Shown one piece after another: positions 7,848 to 18,712 of a DNA stretch of 64,000 nucleotides. The stretch is from assembly GCA_025356665.1 (NCBI GenBank), contig JANXRV010000089.1, positions 1-64,000 of the forward strand. Direction: 5' to 3'. The first letter of the stretch is position 1, and each line of letters opens with the position of its first letter. A program made the translations under genes and the position numbers. Source of the stretch: CAITSH01 sp025356665 (GTDB lineage Bacteria; Pseudomonadota; Gammaproteobacteria; Burkholderiales; SG8-39). The notes under the pieces are model-generated. The model saw only the letters and a list, made by a program, of their open reading frames with translations, was not told where the DNA came from and searched no databases.

Positions 7848-9299
7848 ATGAGCGCACACATCTCCAACGTCCGCCCCAAATCCGACAAGGTGCTGGTGGA
7901 CATCGCCAACTACGCCACCAAAGCCAAGATCAGTAGCAAGGAGGCCTACAACACCGCCCGCCTGTGCCTGATGGACACACTCGGTTGCGGCTTCGAGGCA
8001 CTTGAATACCCGGCCTGCACCAAGCTGATGGGGCCTATCGTGCCGGGCACCGTGGTCCCCAACGGCGCCAAAGTGCCGGGCACCCAATTTCAGCTCGATC
8101 CGGTGCAGGCCGCCTTCAACATCGGCACCATGATCCGCTGGCTCGACTTCAACGACACCTGGCTTGCCGCAGAATGGGGCCACCCTTCGGACAACCTTGG
8201 CGGCATCCTCGCCATGGCCGACTGGCTGTCGCGCAACGCCGTCGCCGCCGGCAAAAAACCGCTGGTCATGAAGAATGTACTCACCGGCATGATCAAGGCG
8301 CACGAGATCCAGGGCTGCATCGCGCTTGAGAACAGCTTCAACAAGGTCGGCCTCGACCATGTGGTGCTGGTCAAGGTGGCGTCGACCGCCGTGGTGTCCG
8401 ACATGCTGGGCCTGTCTTACGACGAAGTCATCAATGCGCTGTCGCTCGCCTGGGTGGACGGCCAAAGCCTGCGCACCTACCGCCACTCACCCAACACCGG
8501 CTCGCGCAAGTCCTGGGCGGCGGGCGATGCCACCAGCCGTGCCGTGCGCCTCGCCCTTATCGCCAAGACCGGTGAGATGGGCTACCCCTCCGTACTCAGC
8601 GCAAAGGGCTGGGGCTTTTACGACGTGTTGTTCAAGGGCCAGGAATTCAAATTCCAGCGCCCCTACGGCTCTTACGTCATGGAAAACGTGCTGTTCAAGA
8701 TATCCTTTCCGGCCGAATTCCACTCGCAGACAGCGGTCGAGTGCGCCATGACGCTGCACGCCGAGCTCAAGAAACTCGGTCGTTCGGTCGATGAAATCAA
8801 GAAGATCACCATCCGCACCCATGAGGCCGCCATCCGCATCATCGACAAGAAGGGTCCGCTCAATAATCCGGCCGACCGCGACCACTGCATCCAGTACATG
8901 GTGGCGGTGCCGCTGATCCATGGCCGCCTCACCGCTTCGGACTACGAGGACAACATCGCCTCAGACAAGCGCATCGACGTGCTGCGCGACAAGATGGTCT
9001 GCGTGGAAGACAAGCTGTTCACCAAGGACTACCACGACCCGGCAAAACGCTCCATCGCCAACGCACTTACCGTGGAATTCAAGGACGGCAAAAAACTCAA
9101 GGAAGTGGTGTGCGAGTATCCCATCGGCCACCGCCGCCGCCGCAAGGAAGGTATCCCGGTGCTCGAGGCGAAGTTCGCAACCAACCTGGCGCGCCGCTTC
9201 CCGGTCAAGCAGCAAAAAGCCATCCTCGCGCTGTGCCAGAACCAGGCCAAGCTCGAAGCCATGCCGGTGAACGAGTTCGTCGACCTCTTCGTCATCTGA
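7848..9299 (+). CDS. prpD: 2-Methylcitrate dehydratase
   Basis: 483 residues, the normal PrpD length; dehydrates 2-methylcitrate to 2-methyl-cis-aconitate. Conserved blocks include MDTLGCGFEAL, RWLDFNDTWLAAEWGHPSDNLG, LSLAWVDGQSLRTYRHSPNTGSRKSWAAGDA and ISFPAEFHSQTAVECA. With PrpD present, no AcnD/PrpF pair is needed; the aconitase next door can hydrate the product. Confidence 0.95.
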   Translation: MSAHISNVRPKSDKVLVDIANYATKAKISSKEAYNTARLCLMDTLGCGFEALEYPACTKLMGPIVPGTVVPNGAKVPGTQFQLDPVQAAFNIGTMIRWLDFNDTWLAAEWGHPSDNLGGILAMADWLSRNAVAAGKKPLVMKNVLTGMIKAHEIQGCIALENSFNKVGLDHVVLVKVASTAVVSDMLGLSYDEVINALSLAWVDGQSLRTYRHSPNTGSRKSWAAGDATSRAVRLALIAKTGEMGYPSVLSAKGWGFYDVLFKGQEFKFQRPYGSYVMENVLFKISFPAEFHSQTAVECAMTLHAELKKLGRSVDEIKKITIRTHEAAIRIIDKKGPLNNPADRDHCIQYMVAVPLIHGRLTASDYEDNIASDKRIDVLRDKMVCVEDKLFTKDYHDPAKRSIANALTVEFKDGKKLKEVVCEYPIGHRRRRKEGIPVLEAKFATNLARRFPVKQQKAILALCQNQAKLEAMPVNEFVDLFVI

Positions 9300-9354
9300 G
9301 CGGCCGGCATAATCCGGCCGCAAGCCGGTCGCGCCGTCAGGGCGGCGCGATTTT
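9300..9354 (+). terminator. Two consecutive hairpins after prpD, the second terminator-like
   Basis: GCGGCCGG/CCGGCCGC (9300-9307, 9314-9321) forms a first hairpin. TCGCGCCG/CGGCGCGA (9329-9336, 9343-9350) forms a second one followed by TTTT. Partial termination between prpD and acnA is plausible, which would make acnA partly independent. Confidence 0.55.
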
Positions 9355-9426
9355 GCGGATTTCACTAAAATAGCGACCTCGCCCGCGCCATCCCGCCATC
9401 GCGGGCGAAACCATCAGGAGCAAAGC

Positions 9427-12153
<2,727 letters not shown>

Positions 12154-12189
12154 GCAGGACCCAAGAACAGCAAGACCCGCAAGACCAGC

Positions 12190-12224
12190 AAGGCCGGGCT
12201 CCACGGAGCCCGGCCTTTTTTTCG
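12190..12224 (+). terminator. Rho-independent terminator of the mdh-acnA block
   Basis: A 12-bp GC-rich stem (AAGGCCGGGCTC paired with GAGCCCGGCCTT) with a 4-nt loop is followed by a run of T residues. It lies 37 nt after the acnA stop and is the clearest intrinsic terminator in the window. Confidence 0.9.
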
Positions 12225-12452
12225 CCTGCCATTCCCGGCAAAGCAGGTCGCGGGCCGACCCTGCCCGGCGGCGGCTGGTTCGTCATTGTGGTCGGATTGG
12301 CCTTGATGGCCGCCATCGTCCTGCTCTCTGCGCTGGTGGGGAGCGCCCTCAACGCCATCGTTCTCAGCGCGCTGTATATCTACGCCACCGAGGGCAGGCT
12401 GCCACGGGCCTTCTCCGGCGCCGGCCTGCAGCAGGCCTTTGTCGAAAAATAA
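12225..12452 (+). pseudogene. C-terminal remnant of a membrane protein
   Basis: A frame without any suitable start encodes GGGWFVIVVGLALMAAIVLL, then a helix SALVGSALNAIVLSALYIYA, and ends ATEGRLPRAFSGAGLQQAFVEK-stop. The ending resembles the C-terminus of multi-pass membrane proteins of the DUF6159 type, from memory. The 5' part of the gene would lie where the acnA terminator now is, so this is best read as a truncated leftover. It is followed by one copy of the dispersed palindrome. Confidence 0.45.
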
Positions 12453-12478
12453 TCTGTAGCGCTGCACCGGGTTGATGA

Positions 12479-12509
12479 CTGGAAATCCGCTCCAGGCGTG
12501 GCTTTCCAG
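12479..12509. repeat. Dispersed palindromic repeat, copy A
   Basis: CTGGAAA ... TTTCCAG arms (12479-12485, 12503-12509) surround a core CGCTCCAGGCG. The same layout recurs at 30297, 41106 and 45899, with more degenerate copies at 14023 and 43383. Confidence 0.7.
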
Positions 12510-12609
12510 CCTATCTACCGGGAACCTTGGCGCGGCCGTCGGCGCAGTTGCGGCCCGCGCCGCGCCTCGACTACTATCCTGTCATGCCTAGCCGCACATC
12601 CCGCGCACG

Positions 12610-13029
12610 ATGAGCATTGCTGCCTGCCCCTGCGGCAGCACCCTCGCCTACGCCGCCTGCTGTGGCCGCTTACTCGATGGTGGCGACAAGGCGGCCACAG
12701 CCGAGCAATTGATGCGTTCGCGCTACACCGCCTACACCCTGGGCCGCGAGGATTACCTACTCGCCACCTGGCAGGCGGGCACGCGCCCGGCGAGCCTCGG
12801 GCTGGCCGCAATGGCTCCGGGCAAATGGCTGGGGCTTGAGGTCAGGCGCCACGCCACCGACGCGCTTGACCCTGATCGCGCAATAGTCGAGTTCGTCGCC
12901 CGTCACAAAGTCGGCGGCCGGGCCCATCGCCTGCACGAGACCAGCCGGTTCGTGCGCGAGAACGGCATATGGTTTTATGTCGACGGCGACCAGCAACGAA
13001 CCGACCGCGAGTCTAACCATGGCCCTTGA
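12610..13029 (+). CDS. ychJ: YchJ-like SEC-C/NTF2-fold protein
   Basis: 139 residues. An N-terminal CPCGSTLAYAACCG is the zinc-binding SEC-C motif, followed by EQLMRSRYTAYTLG and a central HxxxRF-like region (LHETSRFVRENGIWFYVDGD) typical of the UPF0225/YchJ family. Its biochemical role is unknown; SEC-C motifs bind zinc and often occur in proteins touching the translation or secretion apparatus. The gene overlaps the next start by 11 nt. Confidence 0.85.
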   Translation: MSIAACPCGSTLAYAACCGRLLDGGDKAATAEQLMRSRYTAYTLGREDYLLATWQAGTRPASLGLAAMAPGKWLGLEVRRHATDALDPDRAIVEFVARHKVGGRAHRLHETSRFVRENGIWFYVDGDQQRTDRESNHGP

Positions 13030-13504
13030 CGCCGGGCTGACGCGCACGCTGCGTGAACTGGTGCTCGGGCGCAGCGTTGCCGCCCTTGGCACGCTGCATT
13101 CGAACGAGCCCTTTGTTTCTATGGTGCCGTACGCACTCTATGGCGACGAGCGGCACTTCCTGATCCATGTCAGCGCCCTTGCGTCGCACACCCGCGACAT
13201 GCTCGCCCAGCCGCGCGTGAGCCTGCTTATCACGGCCCCCGAGGGCGGGGACATTGCGCCGCAAGCCCTGCCGCGCCTCAGCGTGCAGGGCGATGCACTA
13301 CAACTGGACCGAGCAGGAACTGATTACGAACCGGCGCGCGCGTGTTATCTCGCCCGTTTTGCAGATGCCGCGCAGATGTTCGAGCTGGCCGATTTTTCGC
13401 TCTTTGTCATTCGGCCGGTGTCACTGCGCTTTGTCGCCGGATACGGCAAGGCCTTCAGCCCTGCGCCCGCGGCACTCGCGCTGATCCTCGGCGGCGGGAG
13501 CTGA
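13019..13504 (+). CDS. Pyridoxamine-5'-phosphate-oxidase-fold (HugZ-like) protein
   Basis: 161 residues with the split-barrel FMN-binding fold. LGTLHSNEPFVSMVPYAL and HFLIHVSALASHTRDMLAQPRVSLLI match the N-terminal strands of the PNPOx/HugZ group, and FVIRPVSLRFVAGYGKA closes the domain. Members are heme-degrading or FMN-dependent oxidoreductases; here no C-terminal heme-utilisation domain is present, so the reaction is open. A start 42 nt further upstream is possible but lies entirely within the preceding gene. Confidence 0.8.
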   Translation: MALDAGLTRTLRELVLGRSVAALGTLHSNEPFVSMVPYALYGDERHFLIHVSALASHTRDMLAQPRVSLLITAPEGGDIAPQALPRLSVQGDALQLDRAGTDYEPARACYLARFADAAQMFELADFSLFVIRPVSLRFVAGYGKAFSPAPAALALILGGGS

Positions 13505-13520
13505 ACATGCAGGCTGCCGC

Positions 13521-13940
13521 ATGACGCGAACCGGCAAGGCCTCGACCTCGGTACTTGCACTGGCCCTGGCGCTATTGATACTGGTCGGCGCCGATCACCT
13601 GCTCGCCTCATCACGCGCGGCTGGACTTTGCGAGTTGTTCCGCCCCGGACTGGACGGCACCGAGGTGAACGCCCTGATCAGCACGTTGCCCGGGACACAG
13701 GGTTTTCTCAGCGTGCGCGGCAACCCGGCGCGCATACTGACGCGCCCGGCGACTGCGGACAGTCGTCAGGAATTCATGCAGTTCGCCATCGTATTCAAGG
13801 GACTGGTCTTCAGCACACGCCAGTGCGTCGTGTCGGTAAAAACCGGCAGGGTCGAAAACAGCCGCGTCACCCAATCCGACGCCTCTGTGATGCTCAACCC
13901 GGTCCGAACGATCCGCATACAGGGCGCGGATGCGCGGTAA
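13521..13940 (+). CDS. Secreted or membrane-anchored protein of unknown function
   Basis: 139 residues. MTRTGKASTSVLALALALLILVGADHLLASSRA is a signal peptide or signal anchor; the remaining ~105 residues would be periplasmic. No domain was recognised. The downstream part is beta-rich (FIVFKGLVF-like strands, QCVVSVKTGRV). It follows the PNPOx-fold gene by 16 nt and probably shares its transcript. Confidence 0.6.
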   Translation: MTRTGKASTSVLALALALLILVGADHLLASSRAAGLCELFRPGLDGTEVNALISTLPGTQGFLSVRGNPARILTRPATADSRQEFMQFAIVFKGLVFSTRQCVVSVKTGRVENSRVTQSDASVMLNPVRTIRIQGADAR

Positions 13941-14022
13941 GCGCGAGCGGTTTCGACGAAGCTGACCATAGCGTCTTCCCTAAAGCGACGGAAAAAACGA
14001 ACATAGAAACAAAGAGAGTAAT

Positions 14023-14057
14023 GGCTTAAAAGCCTTTACTGGCGCGGCTTTCCAAGC
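14023..14057. repeat. Degenerate copy of the dispersed palindromic repeat (copy E)
   Basis: The right half CTGGCGCGGCTTTCCAAGC (14038-14056) is close to the other copies, while the left arm is degraded. It lies in the convergent gap between the secreted protein gene and the methyltransferase gene. Confidence 0.45.
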
Positions 14058-14110
14058 ATTCATCGAAAATTTAGGCGGGGGCCTAGACGAAAATTCACCC
14101 AAGGCCGCGA

Positions 14111-15145
14111 TCAAGCGGCGGGCTTGCGCGCCACGAACGTGGCCCAGGGAAAGCGCCAATTCGGCCAGTTTGCGGCGGTAGCGCCGGGCGTTTCCTCGAA
14201 GGGGTGAATCTCAACCCCGGTAAACCCGGCGCCCTCGAGTTCCGCCGCCATGTCGAGCGCGTTGATCACCGGCATGTAAGGCTCGTTGTTGCGCCGGCTG
14301 TGGCCGTGATAAAGGAAGGTCAGGAAAGGATCATCCACCTGGAAGTCGAGGTGAATCGCGGTTCCCCCCGGCGCCAGCACGCGGTAACTCTCAACCAGCA
14401 TCTCACGCAGCGCCGGCACGTCCAACTCGTGCAGCACCATGGTCGATGTGACCAGGTCAAACTCCCCCGCGCCATGACCGCTATGGCGCAGATCCGCCTG
14501 CTCGTAGCTGAGATTGCCCAGGCCGGCCGCGCTTGCTTCGGCCGCAGCCACTTCCAGACAAGGCACCGACAAGTCGATGCCCACAACCCGTCCGCCCGGG
14601 GTCCGACTGGCGATGGGCAGTGCGCTCTTGCCAAAGCCGCAGCCCATGTCGAGGATCGCGCGGAATGTTCCGTAGCCTTCGACCAGACTGGCAAACCGCT
14701 CATGCAATTCATAGCCCGAGGTTGCGCCCGGCTGCGTGCCCTGGGCGCTCGCCTTGTAAACCACGCCTGCATTGTCCGCACCGGTCAGATTGCCCGGATG
14801 CTGATGGGTGTCGACGCGACTGTAATACCCCGGAATCACCACGGCAGGATCAAGCCTGAGCTTGTCCCGGCCGGCTTTTTGCTCCGGCAGCGGCGCCAAC
14901 TGCTCGACAAAGCCCCAACGCCCGGCGTAACGCTGTTTCTGAATATGCCGTTCCATCCAGGCATAAAACGCATACGTCGCGTTGCCGTCGAAAATCTGGG
15001 CGACCTGATCCGACGAGGTGATGTCGCCCCCGCCTTGTAGCACGCTGTATTCATGCCGAAGTGCACCATAGATTTCTGACATCCAGTACTTGCGCGCCTC
15101 AACCAGAAACGCGTGATTCGCGACGTAGCCGCGTTCAGTTGCCAC
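14111..15145 (-). CDS. Class I SAM-dependent methyltransferase
   Basis: 344 residues. The C-terminal two thirds is a Rossmann methyltransferase: motif I ILDMGCGFGKSALPIA, motif II GIDLS, motif post-III FDLVTSTMVLHELD. The first ~150 residues form a family-specific extension rich in aromatic residues (YVANHAFLVEARKYWMSEIYG). The product resembles small-molecule methyltransferases; no substrate is evident. The start overlaps the preceding gene by 11 nt, so the two are coupled. Confidence 0.8.
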   Translation of the reverse strand: MATERGYVANHAFLVEARKYWMSEIYGALRHEYSVLQGGGDITSSDQVAQIFDGNATYAFYAWMERHIQKQRYAGRWGFVEQLAPLPEQKAGRDKLRLDPAVVIPGYYSRVDTHQHPGNLTGADNAGVVYKASAQGTQPGATSGYELHERFASLVEGYGTFRAILDMGCGFGKSALPIASRTPGGRVVGIDLSVPCLEVAAAEASAAGLGNLSYEQADLRHSGHGAGEFDLVTSTMVLHELDVPALREMLVESYRVLAPGGTAIHLDFQVDDPFLTFLYHGHSRRNNEPYMPVINALDMAAELEGAGFTGVEIHPFEETPGATAANWPNWRFPWATFVARKPAA

Positions 15146-15440
15146 CAGACACCTCGCTTATGCTGCGCGACGCGGCAAGCCCGAGCATGGGGTCAAACAA
15201 ATGCTTTACGTAGGCACCGCGGTCTGCATCCAGGCTCTGCTGCAATTTACCCGAGGGCTTGAACGCATCCACCGCGCCAGGCGTGATGCTTTGTTGCTGC
15301 TCGAGTACCGCCTCAAGAATTTGCATGCGGTCACGCAACACCTGCACTTCGCCTGCCAGGTTGAATACCACGCCAAGAAGCCGGTCGATGGCCGGGTCGG
15401 CGAAAAATTGCAGTTCGGGCTGAACAGGCTCGTTTTGCAT
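15135..15440 (-). CDS. Protein of unknown function upstream of the methyltransferase
   Basis: 101 residues, with a predicted helical/coiled segment LLGVVFNLAGEVQVLRDRMQILEAVLEQQQSI in the middle, a shape typical of oligomerisation helices. No enzymatic motif is visible. Overlap with the methyltransferase gene suggests a partner or regulatory subunit. A purine-rich site (AGGAG) precedes the ATG. It lies 57 nt after the amidase gene and may be the tail of the TRAP operon. Confidence 0.6.
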   Translation of the reverse strand: MQNEPVQPELQFFADPAIDRLLGVVFNLAGEVQVLRDRMQILEAVLEQQQSITPGAVDAFKPSGKLQQSLDADRGAYVKHLFDPMLGLAASRSISEVSGGN

Positions 15441-15497
15441 GGCTACTCCTAGAAGGGAAACATTCGGGCAGCAAGATCCTTGCCGTACATGCCGGCG

Positions 15498-16190
15498 CTA
15501 AACAGCGCCTCGCGCCGGCACTGCGTCCAGCCGTTTGATCAACTCAGCCGTGGGCAGTACATCGGCATACTTCTGCCCCATATCAAACAGGTTCACCTTG
15601 TGGGAGGTGATGCTGCGGTCATACACGCATTCGTGCGGCACGGCGACCCTGAAGTTGAGCGAAAACGCATCAACCACGGTGCCGCGCACGCAGCCGCTGG
15701 TGGTACAACCGGCCACCACCACGGTGTCGACCTGCTTATCAATCAGATGGCTAGCCATGGCCGTGGCAAAAAAAGCGCTCGGGTGGTTTTTGGGAATCAG
15801 TACATCGCCCTCGCGCGGTGCGAGTTCGGTGACAAACTCATAACCCTTGGCCGAGATGGTCATGATGGCAGGCACCTTCTCCGCCAATCGCCCACCCTGC
15901 AACGCCACCTTGGGCGCGACATGCGGATACATCACCGGCCAAGCCTTGGCGCGAAACAGTGCCAGCAAAGGCGCGATGGCATCCACCGCCGCCCAACCGA
16001 CATCACCACAGGAAGTGGGGAATTCCTTGACCGCCTCCCAGAATGGCGCCCGCACCGTTCCCACGGTGCGATATTGCACATCAATGATAAGCAGCGCCGG
16101 ACGACTGCCAAGACCGCCGGGACGGCCGAACCCGGCCGCCCCGTAGGCGCGCCGCTCTTCGCTGCTGATGACATCGTCCCACGGGTTCAT
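15498..16190 (-). CDS. Isochorismatase-fold amidohydrolase (N-carbamoylsarcosine amidase-like)
   Basis: 230 residues of the cysteine-hydrolase superfamily. The catalytic triad is readable: Asp37 in LLIIDVQ, Lys134 in IPKNHPSAF, Cys167 in GCTTSGCVRG. The cis-peptide segment preceding Cys is present. Such enzymes hydrolyse carbamoyl or amide groups (N-carbamoylsarcosine, ureidoacrylate, nicotinamide). As the downstream partner of a cyclic amidohydrolase it could remove a carbamoyl group after ring opening; that pairing is inferred from the operon. Confidence 0.85.
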   Translation of the reverse strand: MNPWDDVISSEERRAYGAAGFGRPGGLGSRPALLIIDVQYRTVGTVRAPFWEAVKEFPTSCGDVGWAAVDAIAPLLALFRAKAWPVMYPHVAPKVALQGGRLAEKVPAIMTISAKGYEFVTELAPREGDVLIPKNHPSAFFATAMASHLIDKQVDTVVVAGCTTSGCVRGTVVDAFSLNFRVAVPHECVYDRSITSHKVNLFDMGQKYADVLPTAELIKRLDAVPARGAV

Positions 16191-16221
16191 GCTCGCCTCC
16201 TTTGCATTGGCATCGACACGC

Positions 16222-17214
16222 TTACTTGCGATACGCCTCGATCAAGGCCTTGCCATCGGCACCCGTCGCAGCCAGCCACTCGTCGGTGAGCGTCGTGCCG
16301 ATGGCGCGCAATTCTTTTTGCAAAGCCGGGCTGGGCACGATGATCTTCATGCCGTTTTGCGCCAGCGCCTTGGGCGCGTCGCCATTCGCCTGCTTGCTCA
16401 GTTCCCAACCGCGGGTCTCTGCGCGCGCCGCCGCGTCAAGCACCGCTTTTTGCGACGCCGCGGGGAGCTTGGCGAAGGCCTCCTCGTTGACAAAAACAAC
16501 GTTCTTGGAAGCCCAGGCATTGGCATCATAAAACCGGTCGGAGAATTCCCACGCCTTGGATGTGACGCCAGTGGTGGCCGAGGTATTGACCATCTGGATA
16601 ATGCCGGTGGCAAAAGCCTGTGGAATTTCCCCCGCCTGCACCGTCGTTGGCACTGTACCCATCATCGTGGCGAGTTTAGTCGTCATAGTGTTGTAGGAAC
16701 GCTGCTTGAGGCCTTTGACATCAACCAACGAATTCACTTCTTTTTTGACGAAAAAGCCCTGGAATGGCCATGGCACCGCGTAGAGGATGCGAACCCCCTG
16801 CTTTTTCAGGCGAGCCTCAAGGTACGGGCGCGACGCCTTCCACAGCTTCATCGCATCGTCATAGTTTCCAATGAGAAAAGGCACCGCGTCGATCTCAAAA
16901 ATACGGTCTTCGGAGCCAAGGTTCGACAGGTGAATCTCACCCGCCTGCACCTGACCGGACTGCACGCCCCGCTTTATATTCGGCCCCGGAATAAGCGCGC
17001 CGGCGGAATGCACCGTGATATCCAGTTCGCCGTTGGTCGCCTTTTTAACATCCTCTGCAAACAAGCGCACATTGCGCGTCTGGAACTCGACATCGGAGTA
17101 AGGCGTCGCCATATTCCATTTTTCGGCGGCACCGACCGCACCGACGGCGATAAACAGGCTGCTGATGGCGCTGGCCAGCATTAATTTTGCTACGCGTACA
17201 GGTTGGGTCTTCAT
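16222..17214 (-). CDS. TRAP transporter solute-binding protein (DctP family)
   Basis: 330 residues with an N-terminal signal peptide ending near AVGAAEKWNMATPY. The DctP signature region GPNIKRGVQSGQVQAGEIHLSN and the selectivity arginine region VKGLKQRSYNT are recognisable, and IPQAFATGIIQMVNTS is the usual hinge block. It binds a carboxylate-bearing ligand in the periplasm and delivers it to DctQM (genes at 19786-21634). It is separated from its membrane partners by the amidohydrolase and GTPase genes, an unusual order. Confidence 0.92.
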   Translation of the reverse strand: MKTQPVRVAKLMLASAISSLFIAVGAVGAAEKWNMATPYSDVEFQTRNVRLFAEDVKKATNGELDITVHSAGALIPGPNIKRGVQSGQVQAGEIHLSNLGSEDRIFEIDAVPFLIGNYDDAMKLWKASRPYLEARLKKQGVRILYAVPWPFQGFFVKKEVNSLVDVKGLKQRSYNTMTTKLATMMGTVPTTVQAGEIPQAFATGIIQMVNTSATTGVTSKAWEFSDRFYDANAWASKNVVFVNEEAFAKLPAASQKAVLDAAARAETRGWELSKQANGDAPKALAQNGMKIIVPSPALQKELRAIGTTLTDEWLAATGADGKALIEAYRK

Positions 17215-17311
17215 CTCAGTCTCCCTGAAAAATTACAAAATACGAATTAAAAAAACAGCGGGTATGGCCGTGTTGCAAAAGGCGTTACGACAATCAAGGG
17301 CGAAAAAACGT

Positions 17312-18712
17312 TCATGCAGAATGGTCCCGACGCAGATAAACGCCGTGGCCAGCGCCCCCCACCAGCTTGCCGTCGCGCATCACCGTCTCGCCGCGCACGA
17401 TGGTTTGTACAGCCCAACCTTTGAAGGTCCAACCCTCATACAGGCTGTAATCCGAATAGGAACCCAGCTCCGCGGCGACAACCTTGCGCTCAAGATTGAG
17501 GTCGACCAGTGTCAGGTCGGCGTCGGCACCAACGCCGAGCCCACCCTTGCGATCGGCAATGCCGAATATCTTCGCCGGAGCTGCGGAGGTCAGCGCACAA
17601 ATGCGCTGCAGCGAAAGACCGCGCTTGTGGTAGCCCTCGTGCAGCAACATCGGCAGGATGGTGGCGGTGCCCGGAAAGCCCTGCGAGGCGAGCCAAAAGC
17701 TTTTTTCCTTGCTTGCACGCTTGCGCGGCACGTGGTCGGAGGCAACGGTGTCGACCGCGCCGTCGGCGAGTCCTTCCCACAACGCGTCCTGGTCGTCCTT
17801 GCCGCGAAACGGCGGATTGGCCTTGCCCATAGAACCGATATCCATGTCACTGGTGTGGGTGAGGTAATGCGGGCAGGTCTCGACAAACACCCGGTCGTAG
17901 CGGCTGCGCCAGCGCCTTACCTCGTCAAGGCCCATGCGCGAACTCATATGCGGGATGTAGATCGTGGCACCGAGCTTTTCGGCAAAAAACATCGCCTTAA
18001 TGGCGTTGTCCGCCTCAGTGATGGGCGGCTTGACCGCCTCCCACTGTTTTAGGTTTGTGATGCCCACGGCCATCTGCGCGTTGCGCAGGCGGTTGACGAT
18101 CTCGATATTTTCCGTGTGGCACACAATCGTGAGGCCGCCGATTCGCGCCGCCTCCTGCAACAGCGCGTAAAAATAGCCGTCGTCGGTGCCGTCCAGCCCC
18201 ATGTAACGACCCTCTTCGCCCTTGAAGTTCATGAAATACTTGAACGAGGTGACGCCATAGTCGCGAACGTAGCTTTGCATCTCGGCAAGGTGCATCTCGC
18301 TGGCTGCGCTGAAGTGAAAGCCATAGTCGACATAGGCGCGGGTACGTGCGTACTCCTGCTCGCGCTGGTACACCCCGGCGTAGGCCTCGTTGTTCAGAAA
18401 AAAGCCAAGAATGGTGGAGAATCCGCCCAGCGCGGCATGCGCTGTTTCGGTACTGTATTCGGTTATTTTTTCACCGAAGCCGAAATGCACATGCGCGTCA
18501 ATCAAGCCGGGAAACACATGCAGTCCGTCGATACGGCGCACAAGCACACCCGCGGCTACAGCCGTTTCAGGCGCGAGAATAGCGGCAATCTTGCCGTTTT
18601 CACAGAGTATGTCGAGACGCTGCGGCGCCACATCGGCGCTGACGACCATGCCGCCGCGTAAGACAAAGCTCGCAGCCGCTGCCGCGCTGGTGTTGCTGTT
18701 GCGGGTGCTCAT
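17312..18712 (-). CDS. Cyclic amidohydrolase (dihydropyrimidinase/hydantoinase/allantoinase type)
   Basis: 466 residues, the usual size of hydantoinases. All binuclear-metal ligands are present with normal spacing: His74 and His76 (DAHVHFG), the lysine to be carboxylated Lys158 (TSFKYFMN), His199 (VCHTEN), His255 (IPHMSS) and Asp326 (VASDHVP). It therefore should open a cyclic amide or ureide ring. The substrate loop sequence differs from the classical SGL loops, so substrate cannot be named. It overlaps the COG0523 GTPase gene by 4 nt. Confidence 0.88.
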   Translation of the reverse strand: MSTRNSNTSAAAAASFVLRGGMVVSADVAPQRLDILCENGKIAAILAPETAVAAGVLVRRIDGLHVFPGLIDAHVHFGFGEKITEYSTETAHAALGGFSTILGFFLNNEAYAGVYQREQEYARTRAYVDYGFHFSAASEMHLAEMQSYVRDYGVTSFKYFMNFKGEEGRYMGLDGTDDGYFYALLQEAARIGGLTIVCHTENIEIVNRLRNAQMAVGITNLKQWEAVKPPITEADNAIKAMFFAEKLGATIYIPHMSSRMGLDEVRRWRSRYDRVFVETCPHYLTHTSDMDIGSMGKANPPFRGKDDQDALWEGLADGAVDTVASDHVPRKRASKEKSFWLASQGFPGTATILPMLLHEGYHKRGLSLQRICALTSAAPAKIFGIADRKGGLGVGADADLTLVDLNLERKVVAAELGSYSDYSLYEGWTFKGWAVQTIVRGETVMRDGKLVGGAGHGVYLRRDHSA

